A DNA stretch of 52,500 bases from Prorocentrum cordatum (GCA_963575745.1 CAUYUJ010016342.1:32501-85000), one strand, 5' to 3'; counted from the stretch's first letter, positions 1 through 10,479 are shown. A program made the numbers and translations. Notes: a model not told the origin generated them from the letters alone.

Positions 1-282
1 GCTACTACGGCTACTGGTACTAATACTACTACTCCTTTCCCGACCCCCTACTTGTTTCAACCTTTCTGTGAGCAACCATGAGGATGGCCGACAAACCGAA
101 TCAACGCAAAACTGCGAGGCACGGTACCGGGGAACCCTGGAGCCCTGCCGCCCACCGACATCGGCGACGCACTTTTGCTACATCCTGACCTAAAAACGGG
201 AACCCGGGACCTCGAAACCCCAGCAGCCCACCCAAATCGGCGGCGCACTTTCGCAAAATCTTCGAAATCTCCGTCAAGCCGC

Positions 283-480
283 GTGGTCGTCGTCGTGGTC
301 GTCGTCGTGGTCGTCGTCGTCGTCGGCGTTATCGTCGTCGTGGTCGTCGTCCTCGTCGTCGTGGGCGTCGTCGTCGTTGTGGTCGTCATCGTGGTCGTCG
401 TCGTCGTCGTCCTCGTCGTCGGTATCATTGGCGTCGTCGTCGTCGTCGTGGGAGTCGTCGTCGATGGACTCGTCGTCGCG
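283..480. repeat. (GTC)n imperfect trinucleotide repeat
   Basis: Runs of GTC broken by GTG and GTT units. Every frame stays open through it, producing long spurious reading frames on both strands (poly-V, poly-S, poly-D), so no gene is called. The first 280 bases show no recognisable feature. Confidence 0.9.
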
Positions 481-599
481 AAGTTGGGCCAAGACGATGT
501 TTCGGATAGATTCGCGGCCTTCCCCTGGCGCTCTCTGGGCGCGCGCCAGACCCCGCGACACTCGGAAGAGGCTGAAAGATCGCGACGAGCGCCCCTGCG

Positions 600-805
600 C
601 CTGCTCCTCCTCCTGATCTCCATCATCATCATCATCCTCCTCCTCCTCCTCTTCCTCCTTCTCCTCCTCCTCCTCCTCCTCCTCCTCCTCTTCCCCTCTC
701 TCCTCTCCTCCGCCTCCTCTTCATCCTCCTCCTCCGCCTCCTCCTCCTCCTCCTCTTCCTCCTTCTCCTCCTCCTCCTCCTTCTCCTGCTCGCTCCTTGC
801 TCATC
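600..805. repeat. (CTC)n pyrimidine-rich repeat
   Basis: Almost pure C/T on the + strand, built from CTC and TCC units. Similar tracts lie inside the introns inferred elsewhere in the window, there on the - strand. No exon was identified beside this one. The 270 bases after it are unique but show no credible gene. Confidence 0.85.
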
Positions 806-1089
806 GTTTCTCGCTCCTCGCTCCCGTGGTCCTTGCACATTATGCTCGGTCAACCGGTCGGGCCCTGCCAGCAAGAACGCTAAAACGCGAGCGAGCGGGC
901 GTATCAGGGGATCGAAAATCGACTGTGGCTGCAGCAGCCAGCCGCAGCAGCCCGCACAAACAGCGGGGCGAAAACTGCAATGGGCCCGCGGCCCGTCTCG
1001 CCAACCTCCGGGGAGGGCGCCCGAGCTTTGGCCCGAACCGCAGTCCTCCCCTCCAGCCCGCTGGCCCTGGCCCCAGGGTGACCCCTGGC

Positions 1090-1090
<1 letters not shown>

Positions 1091-1132
<42 letters not shown>

Positions 1133-1206
1133 AAGAACGACGACAAGAACGACGACGAAAACGACGACTTCGACGATTTCGACGACGACAACGACGACGA
1201 CGACGA
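1091..1206. repeat. (GAC)n trinucleotide repeat
   Basis: A tandem GAC tract with occasional AAC and TTC units. It leads into the composite array that follows. Confidence 0.9.
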
Positions 1207-1271
1207 TCCCACAGACGTCTGGCCCTCGGGGATTCGTGAGGGGCGCCACAGAAGCTACTCAGAGCTTGGGT

Positions 1272-1302
<31 letters not shown>

Positions 1303-1577
1303 CGACACCGACGCCGACGACGACGACGGCGACGACGACGACACCGACGCCGACACCGACGCCGACGCATACGCCGACGCAGACGCCGACGACAACGACG
1401 ACGACGACGACGACGACCACGACAACAACGACGACGACGACGACGACGATCGCGCAGACGTCTAGTCCTCCAGGCCTTCTGAGAGGCATCACAGAAGCCA
1501 CCCAGGGCTTTGGCCCGCCGACGCCGACGCCGACGCCGACCCGACGCCAACGCCGACGCCGACGCCAACGCCGACGC

Positions 1578-1608
<31 letters not shown>

Positions 1609-1706
1609 TACGACTTCGACGACGACGATCGAGCAGACGCCGAGCCCTCTGGGCCTCGCGAGGGGCACCACAGAAAACACTCAGAGCTTGGGCCCGCCGA
1701 CGCCGG

Positions 1707-1789
<83 letters not shown>

Positions 1790-1819
1790 CCGACGACGAC
1801 GACGACGACGACGACGACA

Positions 1820-1857
<38 letters not shown>

Positions 1858-1858
1858 T

Positions 1859-1890
<32 letters not shown>

Positions 1891-1990
1891 CACCACCACG
1901 GCGGCGACAATGACGCAGACGTCTAGACCTCCGGGCCTCGTGGAGGACGCCCTATAGAAGCGACCTGGGCCTCCGCGAGAAATCCGGGGC
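1207..1990. repeat. Composite array: ~65-bp conserved spacers separated by (GACGCC)n/(GAC)n
   Basis: Four related spacers begin with CAGACG at 1212, 1455, 1634 and about 1916. Each continues through a CTC(C)GGGCCT-like core and a CACAGAAG box to a GGGCCCGCCGACG end, although the last copy diverges early. Between spacers lie (GACGCC)n and then (GAC)n of variable length, giving spacings of about 243, 179 and 282 bp. The spacers are clearly one family, so the array grew by duplicating spacer plus repeat rather than by simple slippage. Open frames through it are low-complexity and are not called as genes. Confidence 0.8.
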
Positions 1991-2094
1991 CACCCTGGGC
2001 CAGCGTCGACCCTGCCAACGCCCGACCCCTGTGCCCCCTCCCGCCCCGTGGACCCCTGTGGAGCGCACGGGGCGGGCCCCGCGACGGGCGCGGC

Positions 2095-2868
2095 TCAGCG
2101 CTTGAGGAGGAACTCCTGGGCCAGGAACGAGGTGACGCCGATCATGGCCAGCCTGCCGACGTTCACCTCGACGTTGTGGAGATAGACCTTGTTCTCGATC
2201 CCCTTCCCCTTCAGGACTCCGACGGGGTCGAAGCCGAGGTCGCCGGGGCAACGGTCCTTTTTGTACTCCACGCTGAGGAAGTTGCCGTCGTCCTCGCTCT
2301 TCTGCAGGTTGTACTCCGCCAGCGCCTGGTACCCGAGCCCAACCAGCAGCACTGGGGCCTGCACCTCGTCCAGGCCCAGGGTCCCGTCCAGGTTGTCCAC
2401 TGCGTCCTTGAAGCCCAGCAGCCTCGCGACGGCCCCGCGGTCCGCGTCCTCGAAGAAGATGGCCAGGAAGGCCACCATGGCGAAGCGGCCGTGCTTCACC
2501 TCGGACTCGCGGTAGTTGTAGTATGTCGTCTCGGGGACCGCCGTCGGCGCCTTGTCGAAGACGCCCGTGCCGACGGCCAGGTTCAGCGGATCGAAGCCCA
2601 GGTCCGCGCCCGCCAGCCAGGGGTCGCTGTAGTCCTTGTAGCTCTGCGCGGCCTGGCGCCGCGCGCCGCCGCCGCGCTGCCTCCGCCGCTGCGCACCGAC
2701 CACGGCGAACGCGCAGCCCAGGCCGAGCGGCGCGAGCAGCCCGGCGCGGCCGCCCGCGGCCGTGCCGGGGGCGCCCGCCGACGGCGCGCCGCGGAGCGCG
2801 GCGGCCCTGGCGGTCGGGGCGACACCCGCGGCCGCGGGGGTCACAAAGGCGGAGGCGGGGAGCTCCAT
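2095..2868 (-). CDS. Light-harvesting chlorophyll a/c-binding protein (LHC family), plastid-targeted
   Basis: A 257-residue member of the light-harvesting complex superfamily, which binds chlorophyll and carotenoid in the thylakoid and passes energy to the photosystems. The sequence shows the two hallmark helices: ESEVKHGRFAMVAF (residues 121-134) and NVEVNVGRLAMIGV (232-245), each with the conserved E..xGRxAM chlorophyll-ligand pattern. GFDP motifs precede them at about 91 and 212, and a hydrophobic middle helix lies near 171-184. The N-terminus contains an FVTP motif in an Ala-rich stretch and a hydrophobic segment (44-58), resembling a dinoflagellate plastid-targeting leader. Met at 2868 was chosen because a strong splice acceptor lies 36 nt upstream; the same frame is open further upstream, to 3171. 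It is a single unit, not the polyprotein common in dinoflagellates, and no intron is seen. The family call is secure; the exact start is less so. Confidence 0.9.
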   Translation of the reverse strand: MELPASAFVTPAAAGVAPTARAAALRGAPSAGAPGTAAGGRAGLLAPLGLGCAFAVVGAQRRRQRGGGARRQAAQSYKDYSDPWLAGADLGFDPLNLAVGTGVFDKAPTAVPETTYYNYRESEVKHGRFAMVAFLAIFFEDADRGAVARLLGFKDAVDNLDGTLGLDEVQAPVLLVGLGYQALAEYNLQKSEDDGNFLSVEYKKDRCPGDLGFDPVGVLKGKGIENKVYLHNVEVNVGRLAMIGVTSFLAQEFLLKR

Positions 2869-2904
2869 GCTCGGCGGGGCGGGGCGCTGCCGGGGCGCCT
2901 GGAG

Positions 2905-2924
2905 CTGGGGGACAAAAAAGGGCC
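2905..2924 (-). promoter_or_regulatory. Candidate spliced-leader trans-splice acceptor for the LHC gene
   Basis: On the - strand a CCCTTTTTTGTCCCCCAG tract ends at 2905, 36 nt before the chosen ATG. Dinoflagellate mRNAs normally receive a spliced leader, and a polypyrimidine tract plus AG just upstream of the start fits this. An ordinary cis acceptor is the alternative. Confidence 0.5.
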
Positions 2925-3216
2925 GCGCTGGAACGGCCGAAAAAGCCCGAGTGGGAACGGCTGCGGGGGAGGAGGAGATGGGCCAGAGAGCCGCGGGCCC
3001 GAGCGATCTCGGCCAGTGACGAGCGTGGCGCCCCTCGCCTCGCCAGGCGGGCACCCGGGACCAGAGACTTCTCCAACGTCCCTTGGCGTCGGGGCCATGC
3101 TTACATTTCCAAGCCAGAACCCGAGCTTGGAAACCTGGCCTCCGTCCGTGAAGCCGATGGAGGGACCTCAAGCCGCAGGCTCATGACTTATGAGGCCATC
3201 CGAAGCTAGGACCAAG

Positions 3217-3440
3217 TTCTGAAACCGTTCCTGACATCAACGGGAAGCGCGTAAAAGCAACGAGTTGCGCAAGAACGTGCAGCATCATCACGATCAAATG
3301 GAATGTACGCGAGTTCTCCGAACGCCCACAGGGAATACCCATGGAAACGCGCTCCCCGAACGATCGCAAGCACGCTGCTGAGTCTCCTCTCACGTACTGT
3401 GCCTATCCAATATACTTCGTCTCCCCCACGTTCACATTCA
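3217..3440. repeat. Dispersed repeat family 'R1', head segment (copy 1)
   Basis: Shares boxes such as GCGCAAGAACGTRCAGCATCA, TCTCCGA...CCACAGGG, ACGCGCTCCCCGAA and GCAAGCACG with 4840-5040, 50500-50660 and 51410-51620. In every copy an ATC-type trinucleotide tract follows. By eye the copies are roughly 70-80% identical. No coding potential is evident. Confidence 0.8.
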
Positions 3441-4029
3441 TGATGATGATGCTGATGATCATCAGCTTCATGATGATGATGGTGATGACGCTGACCATCA
3501 TCATCACCCTGATCAGCATCACCATCATCATCAGCAGCATCAGCAACATCACCATCATCAGCATCATCGTCATAAGCATCATCCTTATAATCAGCATCAT
3601 CGTCATCATCAGCACCATCATCATCACAATTTCCATCATCATCACCCTCATCCTTATCATCATCTGCATCATCATCATCAGTATCACCATCACCAGCACC
3701 GCATTGCATGATCATCACCACCATCAACAGCAGCAACAGCAAAGGCAAGATCATCACCATCGTCATCAGTATCTTATCACAATGATCAGGGTCAGCACCA
3801 TCAATAGTATCAGCATCATCATAAACATTGGCTTCGCAACACCAGCGACATCAGCATACTCACCATCATCATCGTCACCACCATCGCCGCAATCATCATC
3901 CATCATCAACATCAGCATCATAATCGTCATCGTCATCATCGTCAACATCACCACCACCACCATCACTGTCAACATCATGATCATCACCATCATCAGCATC
4001 ATCACCGTCCTCATCATGATCATCATCAA

Positions 4030-4074
<45 letters not shown>

Positions 4075-4115
4075 AATCATCATCACTACCACCATCATCG
4101 GCATCGCCGAGATCT
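3434..4115. repeat. (ATC/CAT)n imperfect trinucleotide tract
   Basis: About 680 bp of ATC, CAT and related triplets, ending in a purer (ATC)n run at 4027-4085. Frames through it are poly-I, poly-M or poly-D and are artefacts. It forms the body of repeat family R1. Confidence 0.9.
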
Positions 4116-4185
4116 CCATCGTAATCTGATGGTTTCGGTGACCCTTCCGAAGCGCTTACGTTTTAACAGAAATAGTTTAAAACCA

Positions 4186-4300
4186 AGCCTGGGTGCCCGG
4201 GTTCCCGGGTGCCCCGGTGCCCGTGCCCGGGTGCCTGGGTGCCCGTGTGCCCGGGTGCCTGGGTGTCCAGGTGCCCGGGTGCCCAGGTGCCCGGTAGCTC

Positions 4301-4334
<34 letters not shown>

Positions 4335-4535
4335 GCCCTATAGCCCTGTAGCCCTGTAGCCCTATGGCCTGAATAGCCCCATAGCCTTGTTGCCCCATAG
4401 CCCTATAGCCCACCAGCCCCATAACCCTATAGCCCAATAGCCCTATAGCCCTATGGTCCTGTAGCCATGTAGCCCTATAGCCCCATAGCCTTTAGCCCTA
4501 TAGCCTTATCGCCCCATAGCCCTAAAGCCTTACAA
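4186..4535. repeat. Block of short tandem repeats: GTGCCCGG-type, (TA)n, TAGCCCTA-type
   Basis: Three adjoining simple arrays: a GTGCCCGGGTGCC-like array (4186-4290), a (TA)n tract (4299-4333) and an irregular 9-10-bp TAGCCC(T/C)ATA array (4333-4530). The last loosely resembles telomere-type sequence but is not the dinoflagellate/plant TTTAGGG unit. The block interrupts repeat family R1. Confidence 0.85.
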
Positions 4536-4559
4536 AGATTATGATTGATGTTTCTCCGG

Positions 4560-5045
4560 TATCATTGGTTTAATAAGTGCGTGGGCCACCTTGGAACCAT
4601 CCAAGAGCGCTCCGATAAAATCTCTCGAAACAGTGACTGTTGCATCCCATTTCTTCGAGTGTGTCTCAGGCCAAACGGCCATGGTTGGAAGTTCCGAAGT
4701 AGTCCAGCGAGTTCAACATCACCATGTTCTGATGATGGCTCAGACAAAACGTTCGTTTTTAGCATACGACGTCTTAAACAATAGCTTCAGGCATGTCGAT
4801 TGTGAGAGGATATCTCAAACGAAACGCTTGTTTTCCGAACCTGTCCTGGCATGAACGGAAATCGCGTACAAGCGATAAGTAGCGCAAGAACGTACAGCAT
4901 CATTAAAATAACATGAGTGTGCGCGAGCTCTCCGACGTCCACAGGGGATACCTATGAAACGCGCTCCCCGAAGGTTCGCAAGCACGTTTCTGAGTAACAT
5001 TTCACTCACTGTGCACCTCCGATTCCCTTCATCTCCCCCTCACTG
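4560..5045. repeat. Dispersed repeat family 'R1', tail plus head segment (copy 2)
   Basis: Aligns with 51154-51620: shared boxes include CATCCAAGAGCGCTCCGA, TCTCGAAACA, GGCCAAACGG, AGTTCCGAAG, GACGTCTTAAACAATAGC and ACCTG.CCTGGCATG, followed by the head boxes described at 3217. It is followed by another ATC tract at 5047-5155. No reading frame is conserved between copies. Confidence 0.8.
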
Positions 5046-5046
5046 T

Positions 5047-5155
5047 CATAATCATCGTCACCAGCATCATCGTCACTATCACCAGCACCCACATCGCATC
5101 ATCGTCACCATCATCACCAGCATAATAGCAGTAGAAGTATGATCAGCGCCATCAC
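5047..5155. repeat. (ATC)n tract of R1 copy 2
   Basis: A short, imperfect ATC/CAC trinucleotide tract after R1 copy 2, equivalent to the long tract at 3434-4115. Confidence 0.75.
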
Positions 5156-5231
5156 CGTTACCATCCTGAACACCATCATGATGATCAGCACCATTACACC
5201 AGAGAAAACACCAATCAGTGGATGGTATGAC

Positions 5232-5480
5232 AATTAGTGATATGGATATAGAGATCGATTGTGAGATCGATGCTGAGATCGATAGTGAGATCGATCGTGA
5301 GGAGGATAGTAAGGTCGACGGTGAGACCGCCAGTGAAGTCGATTCATGGAGAACGATGGTGAGATCAATCGTGAGATCGATCGTGAGATCGCTCGTGAGA
5401 TCGCTCGTGCGATCTATAGTGAGATCGGTAGTGCGATCGATTGTGAGATTGATAAAGAAGTGGGTAATGAGGTCGACGGC
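5232..5480. repeat. 12-bp tandem repeat GTGAGATCGATC
   Basis: About 20 imperfect copies of a 12-bp unit containing the palindrome GATCGATC. Because 12 is a multiple of 3 the frames stay open and give repetitive EIDR/VRSI peptides. These look like by-products, and no start context or second exon supports a gene. Confidence 0.85.
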
Positions 5481-5494
5481 GAGATATCACTAAG

Positions 5495-5625
5495 GAGATC
5501 GACAAGGAACCCAGGAACCCGGAAGCCCGGGAAACCCGCCAGCCACAGAGTTCAGCTCAGAACCAGCAGCTGGGAACCCGGGAACCCAGAACTGGGAACC
5601 AGGGAACCCGGCCGCCTGCCGAAAT
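5495..5625. repeat. Degenerate GGGAACCC-type repeat
   Basis: Short irregular units built from AACCCGGGAACCC-like words. Confidence 0.6.
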
Positions 5626-5694
5626 TGGCCGGGCGGTTGCGCCAAATCGTTCAACCTCCGCTAGGACCCCTTCAGTGCAAGAACTGCTAATCAC

Positions 5695-5795
5695 ACCCAT
5701 CACCATCATCATCACCACCATCGTCATCACCATCACCACCATCACCATCATCACCACCACCAGCATCATCATCATCATCATCGTCATCATCAAAG
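5695..5795. repeat. (ATC/CAC)n trinucleotide tract
   Basis: Imperfect ATC/ACC triplets immediately before the gene fragment at 5828. Confidence 0.8.
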
Positions 5796-5827
5796 GCCGC
5801 TGCGCTCTCAGGCCTTCTTAAGGAGTA

Positions 5828-6570
5828 GTGGCCTTTCTGCAACACCCTCCCGCCAGCCCCAGAGGCGGAGGGCCCGAAGGTACCCCGCACACCGCCATGT
5901 CGCCGTGTGGTGTTCCAGCGCGCGGGCGCCGCGCACCGGCCGAGCATTGTCAGAAGGCCTGGCACCAAATGACCTCGGCGGATGAAGCACGTTGTGCGCC
6001 CCCATGGTCGGGCGGCGCTCACGAGCTCAGGCGCACCGCGATCGGCTTCGACGGCGCCACTTCCGGATGGGTGCTGCCACTGGCCTTCCGCCAGGACTTG
6101 TACTACGACAAGAGGACCGACAGGATCTACGACATGCAGATGACCTACCGCACACCGCCGTCGTCACCGACAAGGTGCCAGAGCTCATCCTCGAGGAGAG
6201 CTTGAACGAGAGCACGCAGTTCACGTGCGATTTCTCCCACACGCTTGAGGAGGAACTGCGCTACGGGACCGAGCTCAACACCTCGACCACAAGGGACGAG
6301 ATCAGCCGCCCGAGCGAGCATACCGACTCCATCGATGAGTTTATCCCCGTCGACATCCGCGACGCCATCAACCAGGCCATCGCCATCCAGAGGACCCGCC
6401 TCACGGGCACCAGCGAAGAGATCGTATGCTCGGCCGTCGAGCGCGTGTTCGACGCCACCGTTTCTCACCCCTTCTGGGAACAGGACGGCACGCTGATGGC
6501 TGTCTATCGATTGCAGCAACGACCTCGACGCTTACCGCGGGCTCCACTGAGCACGCACAAGCATTGCTAG
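5828..6570 (+). pseudogene. Frameshifted fragment of an unrecognised protein gene
   Basis: Two overlapping + strand frames each look protein-like over different parts. The first (from 5828) carries a natural-looking stretch, GWVLPLAFRQDLYYDKRTD and what follows, up to about 6150. The second takes over near 6151 with an acidic, non-repetitive segment (VVTDKVPELILEES and onwards) that ends at the stop at 6570. The handover needs a one-base shift within about 15 bp near 6150 and no intron signals are obvious, so a frameshift mutation or sequencing error is the simplest reading. I do not recognise the family. It is almost the only plausible coding sequence on the + strand and sits among satellites, which suggests a displaced fragment. 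The start at 5828 is nominal; coding character begins near 6040. Confidence 0.45.
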
Positions 6571-6879
6571 CGCCTTTTGCTATGTCTCGTTTTTTTTCCA
6601 GCCACGCCCGTGCCCGAGCACGCACGCTGCTATAGTCGATGCGGACAATGGCCTCGACTTCCGTTCGCTGCATGGTCATGTATCGAGCGTCAGTGTATGC
6701 CGAAATTCTTTCGTCGCGTGGCTAGCGCTGCGCAAGACGCCTCCCTGTGCAGCACCCACGGATGCCGGGCCCATGCGGGGCAGTACGAAATCATTGGATG
6801 CTCTCTGCGACGGACCCTCGATTGCATACGACTGTGTTCACTTTGTGTGTTGCTTGGTCCTGATGTCGGGAAACGAATC

Positions 6880-6933
6880 GTCATCATCATCATAATCATC
6901 ATCAACACCACCACCGTCATCATCATCACCACC

Positions 6934-6967
<34 letters not shown>

Positions 6968-6972
6968 TCATG

Positions 6973-7031
<59 letters not shown>

Positions 7032-7217
7032 GATCATCATCATGATCATCATCATCATCAGCATCATCATCATCATGATCATCATCATGATCATCATCAT
7101 CATCATCATCCTCATCCTCATCCTCATCCTCATCCTCATCCTCATCCTCCTCATCATCATCATCATCATCACCATCATCATCATCAGCATCACCATCACC
7201 ATCACCATCACCATCAC

Positions 7218-7248
<31 letters not shown>

Positions 7249-7390
7249 GGCATCACCATCACCATCACCATCAGCATCATCATCAGCATCATCACCATCA
7301 CCATCATCATCGTCATCATCAAAATCGCCATAGCCATAGTCCTTCATCATCGTCATCATCATCGTCATCATCCTCAGCATCCTCGTCAGC
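6880..7390. repeat. (ATC)n tract with embedded (ATCCTC)n
   Basis: About 500 bp of ATC triplets with interruptions, including a regular CATCCT hexamer stretch near 7108-7150. The 300 bp before it (6571-6880) shows no feature I can support. Confidence 0.9.
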
Positions 7391-7464
7391 ATCGTCAGGG
7401 GGTTAACCCTTCCCCTTATCCCCTCCCCCTGAGTCTGGACGGGGTGGGTGGGGAGGCGTTGGAG

Positions 7465-8140
7465 CGTCCAAGATGGCCCAAGATGGCTCCAAGACGGCAT
7501 CCAAGAGCCCAAGATGGCATCCAAGATAGCGAAAGATAGCGCAAGATCCCTCAATATTGCTTTCAACGTACTCCAAGACGCCCCAAGACCGCTTCAAGAT
7601 GGGCCCAAGCGCCCACAAAGCCTCGCAAGGCGGCCCCCAAGACGCCAATATATGTCAAAAGACGTAAGCAAATCAGCGATGTTTGCATTATCCCCCAGAC
7701 GGCCCCCGATGGCCTTCCGAGGCCTTAAGCTGGCTCCAAGATGGTCGGAGAGGGCCCAAGAGAGGTTCCAAGATAGCCCTGAGACGGCCCCCCAGAACGC
7801 CAAAGAGCCCTCCAAGAGCGGCCCAAAGAGGGCCCCAAGAGGCGCCTTTGGGGGTTCAAGCGGGGGCTCCCCCTTCTTTGATCGATATCCTCCAAAATGG
7901 CCCCAAGAGGGCCTCCAAGGCCCCCCATAACGGCCCCACGATGGCGCCACGAAGCGTCTATGATGCCCCAAGAGACCCACAAGAGGCCCCCAGGAGGCCC
8001 CCAAGCGGCCCCAAAAAGCCAGAAGAGGCACCTCAGAGGCACCCAAGACGCCTCAAGAGGCCCCCCGGACCGCGAAGAGGCACTCACGAAGCCCCAAGAG
8101 GCCTCCAAGAAGCGCCCAAGAGATATCGCAAGAGACTCTG
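7465..8140. repeat. Degenerate CCAAGATGGC / CCAAGAGGCCCC repeat
   Basis: Irregular units of roughly 10-13 bp centred on CCAAGA followed by a GGC-rich word, repeated for about 670 bp. The same word type recurs at 10480-11040, and in reverse complement at 40770-41110 and 48140-48480. Frames on both strands are open but compositionally biased. Confidence 0.7.
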
Positions 8141-8159
8141 AGAGGCCTCCACTGGCCTT

Positions 8160-8250
8160 TCTGCTGGCCCTCCTCCTTCTTCTCCTCCTCCTCCTCCGCC
8201 TACTCATCATCATTATCCCTCCTCCTTTCTTCATCCTCCCCCCCTCCTTC
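8160..8250. repeat. (CTC)n pyrimidine tract
   Basis: CTC/TCC-rich tract on the + strand. No adjoining exon was identified. Confidence 0.7.
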
Positions 8251-8374
8251 GAAGGATAACGGCTGGCCCCCTCGTTGCTCCTACACGTCCCTGCCCACCT
8301 CAACTCGCCGGGGCGTCGTTTCTGGATGGGCTGGCGGGGATACGCGAAGCGTCAAGAATTCAACATAGAATTAG

Positions 8375-9480
8375 GCATGGGAAGCCGTGGACCTATCCAT
8401 GAACTAGCCATGAAGAGCCATGGAACGAGCCAGAGGAAACCATCAACAAACCATCGCAAGCCATGGAACTAGCCATTGGTAGCCACGGAAATGGCCACAA
8501 CAAGCCATGGAAGTAGCCATAGTAAGCTGTAGAAGTAGCCATGACCAATCATGGACCTAGCCATCGGAAGATATTGCGGGAGCAGTGTAACATACCATGG
8601 CAACGGCCATAGGAAAACATGGAAGTAGCCATAAGAAGGCGTCGGTCTAGCCGTAGGATTCCGAGGACCTGACCATGGGAGGCCAAGGAACCATCCATAG
8701 GAAGACATGCAAGTAGCCATCGCAATACTGGAAACTGCACTATTGGAGGCCACGGAACTAGCCACAGCAAGCCACGGAACTAACCATAGGAATCTGTATA
8801 AACAGCCATGACACACCATGGAACTCGCCATGGGAAACCATTGCGCCATATATCAAACAAGTCGTGAAACTAGGATTTTGCAGTAGTGGAATTTACCATG
8901 GGAAACAAGTGATCTAGCCGTGGAAAGGCATGGCGCTGGGCACGGAACGAGATGCGGAACGAGCCATAGTAATCCACCGAACCAGCGATGTGACGCCATG
9001 ACTCTAGCCATGGGACGCCGTGGGGCTAGCCACTAGAAGCTATGAAGAGAGCCATGGGGAGTCATGGACCCACCCATGGCAAGCCATGGAGCCAGCACTG
9101 GGAAGCCGTGGAAGTAGCCACGAAGCCAGACATCGGGAGCCCTGAAAGACTCCCTAAGCAGCCATGGAACTAGCCATAGGAAGCCACGCAACTAGCCACA
9201 AGCAGATGTAGAAGTAGCCGTGGGAAAGCATGAATCGAGCCAGCCATAGGCAGCCATACAGCTCGGCATAAGAAGCAATGGGACCAGCCATCGGGCGCCG
9301 TGGAACAGGCCATGGCACCAGACATAAGAAGCCATGGCAATAGCTATTGGAAGTCGTGGAAGTGGCCATGGGAAACAAAGATAGTTGCCCGAGTAAGCCA
9401 TGCTACTGGCCGTGGAAAGCCGCATAACTAGGCAGGGGATGCCATGAATGAGCCGGACGCCATGGAAGTAGCCATTGAAG
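8375..9480. repeat. ~22-bp degenerate CCATGG-rich repeat array
   Basis: About 1.1 kb of units close to AAGCCATGGAASTAGCCATRGG, 21-23 bp each and strongly diverged, with CCAT/ATGG words on both strands that make each unit partly self-complementary. Frames through it give repetitive peptides and are not called. Confidence 0.8.
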
Positions 9481-10479
9481 TAGCAGGATGCTACAGGGTC
9501 CATTTCAGAGGTGCGCCCAAGTACCATGAAAAGTCCCTTACGGATTTAGCTGGGGCTCCCATGAGCAAGCCTACTTGGAGAAAAATCTCGGTGGCTCCTC
9601 CAGCTGCACGGATGGAGGGAGGGTCCTTTTCATCATGGATGGGGGTCGGCCCCCTCTCCAACTGAATGGATTGGGAGACTTTCGGGGTCGAACCTGAATT
9701 TCTCGTATGAACATTTCAAAGCACGGAAAGTTCTCACCATGCGGGCCCATGAGGCTATCCCGTTTGGAGCGGGCGCTCGCCGTTGGGACGGGAAATGTGT
9801 GCATGGGCCTGGGACTGGAGGGTCTATTGCAACATCAATGTTTGGGTGATGGGGTCACTCTGATACCCCTCTTCCTCATCCCCCTGTTGCCGCTCTTGCA
9901 GCTCGAATCCCGATGCCCCTTCCTCCTCCAAGTGGCTGTCGGGCTGTAACCCGGGCCTCCGGCGGGCGTCTGGCACGATCGGGGGGCCCTCCTATAAACA
10001 ATCTCGGCGGGAAGCAGATGTTGGACAGTGTCCCGTCCCGACGCGGCGAAGCCTCCAAGAGCCAACGGAAACGTCAAGTAAACCGGCTTCTCGGCGGCAC
10101 ACCATGAAGTTTGGGTCAGGGCTCCGAGCGACCAAAAAAAAGATTGCACCCAGCCGGTTTTACTTTGCGGCCCGAATTGCGAGGCGGATCCTGCCGTGGC
10201 CACCGCCAGGGCGCTGGAAGCTAAACGAGAACAAACAGAGAGTACAAAGACCACACAAGTGGGCGCCCCCGAGAACCTGCGAGGCAGAGTCCCGACTGCG
10301 CGGACCTGGTGCCCCTAAAACTGCACCAGACCTGCGCTGGCCACGCGGGGCGCGCGGCGCTCGCGACAGCGCCACGGCTTGCGCGGATCGCGGGGCCTGG
10401 GGCGCTGAACCACCCCTCTTAGTCCGGACCCCCAGGCGCCCCTACCCGTGAACAAGCTCCCCCTGGCCCTTGCGAGGGG
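9481..10479. other. Unique sequence, no supported gene
   Basis: Non-repetitive DNA. The longest frame (- strand, 9835-10254, 139 codons) has no recognisable domain, no intron signals and no clear coding bias. I see nothing firmer here. Confidence 0.5.

Noticed and set aside
175-1910. Long open frames over the first 2 kb on both strands (up to about 356 codons)
   Set aside because: They are translations of GTC, CTC and GAC repeats (poly-V, poly-S, poly-R, poly-D) with no start context or conserved domain.
2176-3209. Long + strand frames opposite the LHC gene
   Set aside because: They are antisense to a securely identified LHC gene and are an effect of high GC content.
4333-4535. Telomere-like array
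   Set aside because: The words TAGCCCTATA and TAGCCCCATA are irregular and do not match the TTTAGGG repeat expected for dinoflagellate telomeres; the array is also internal.
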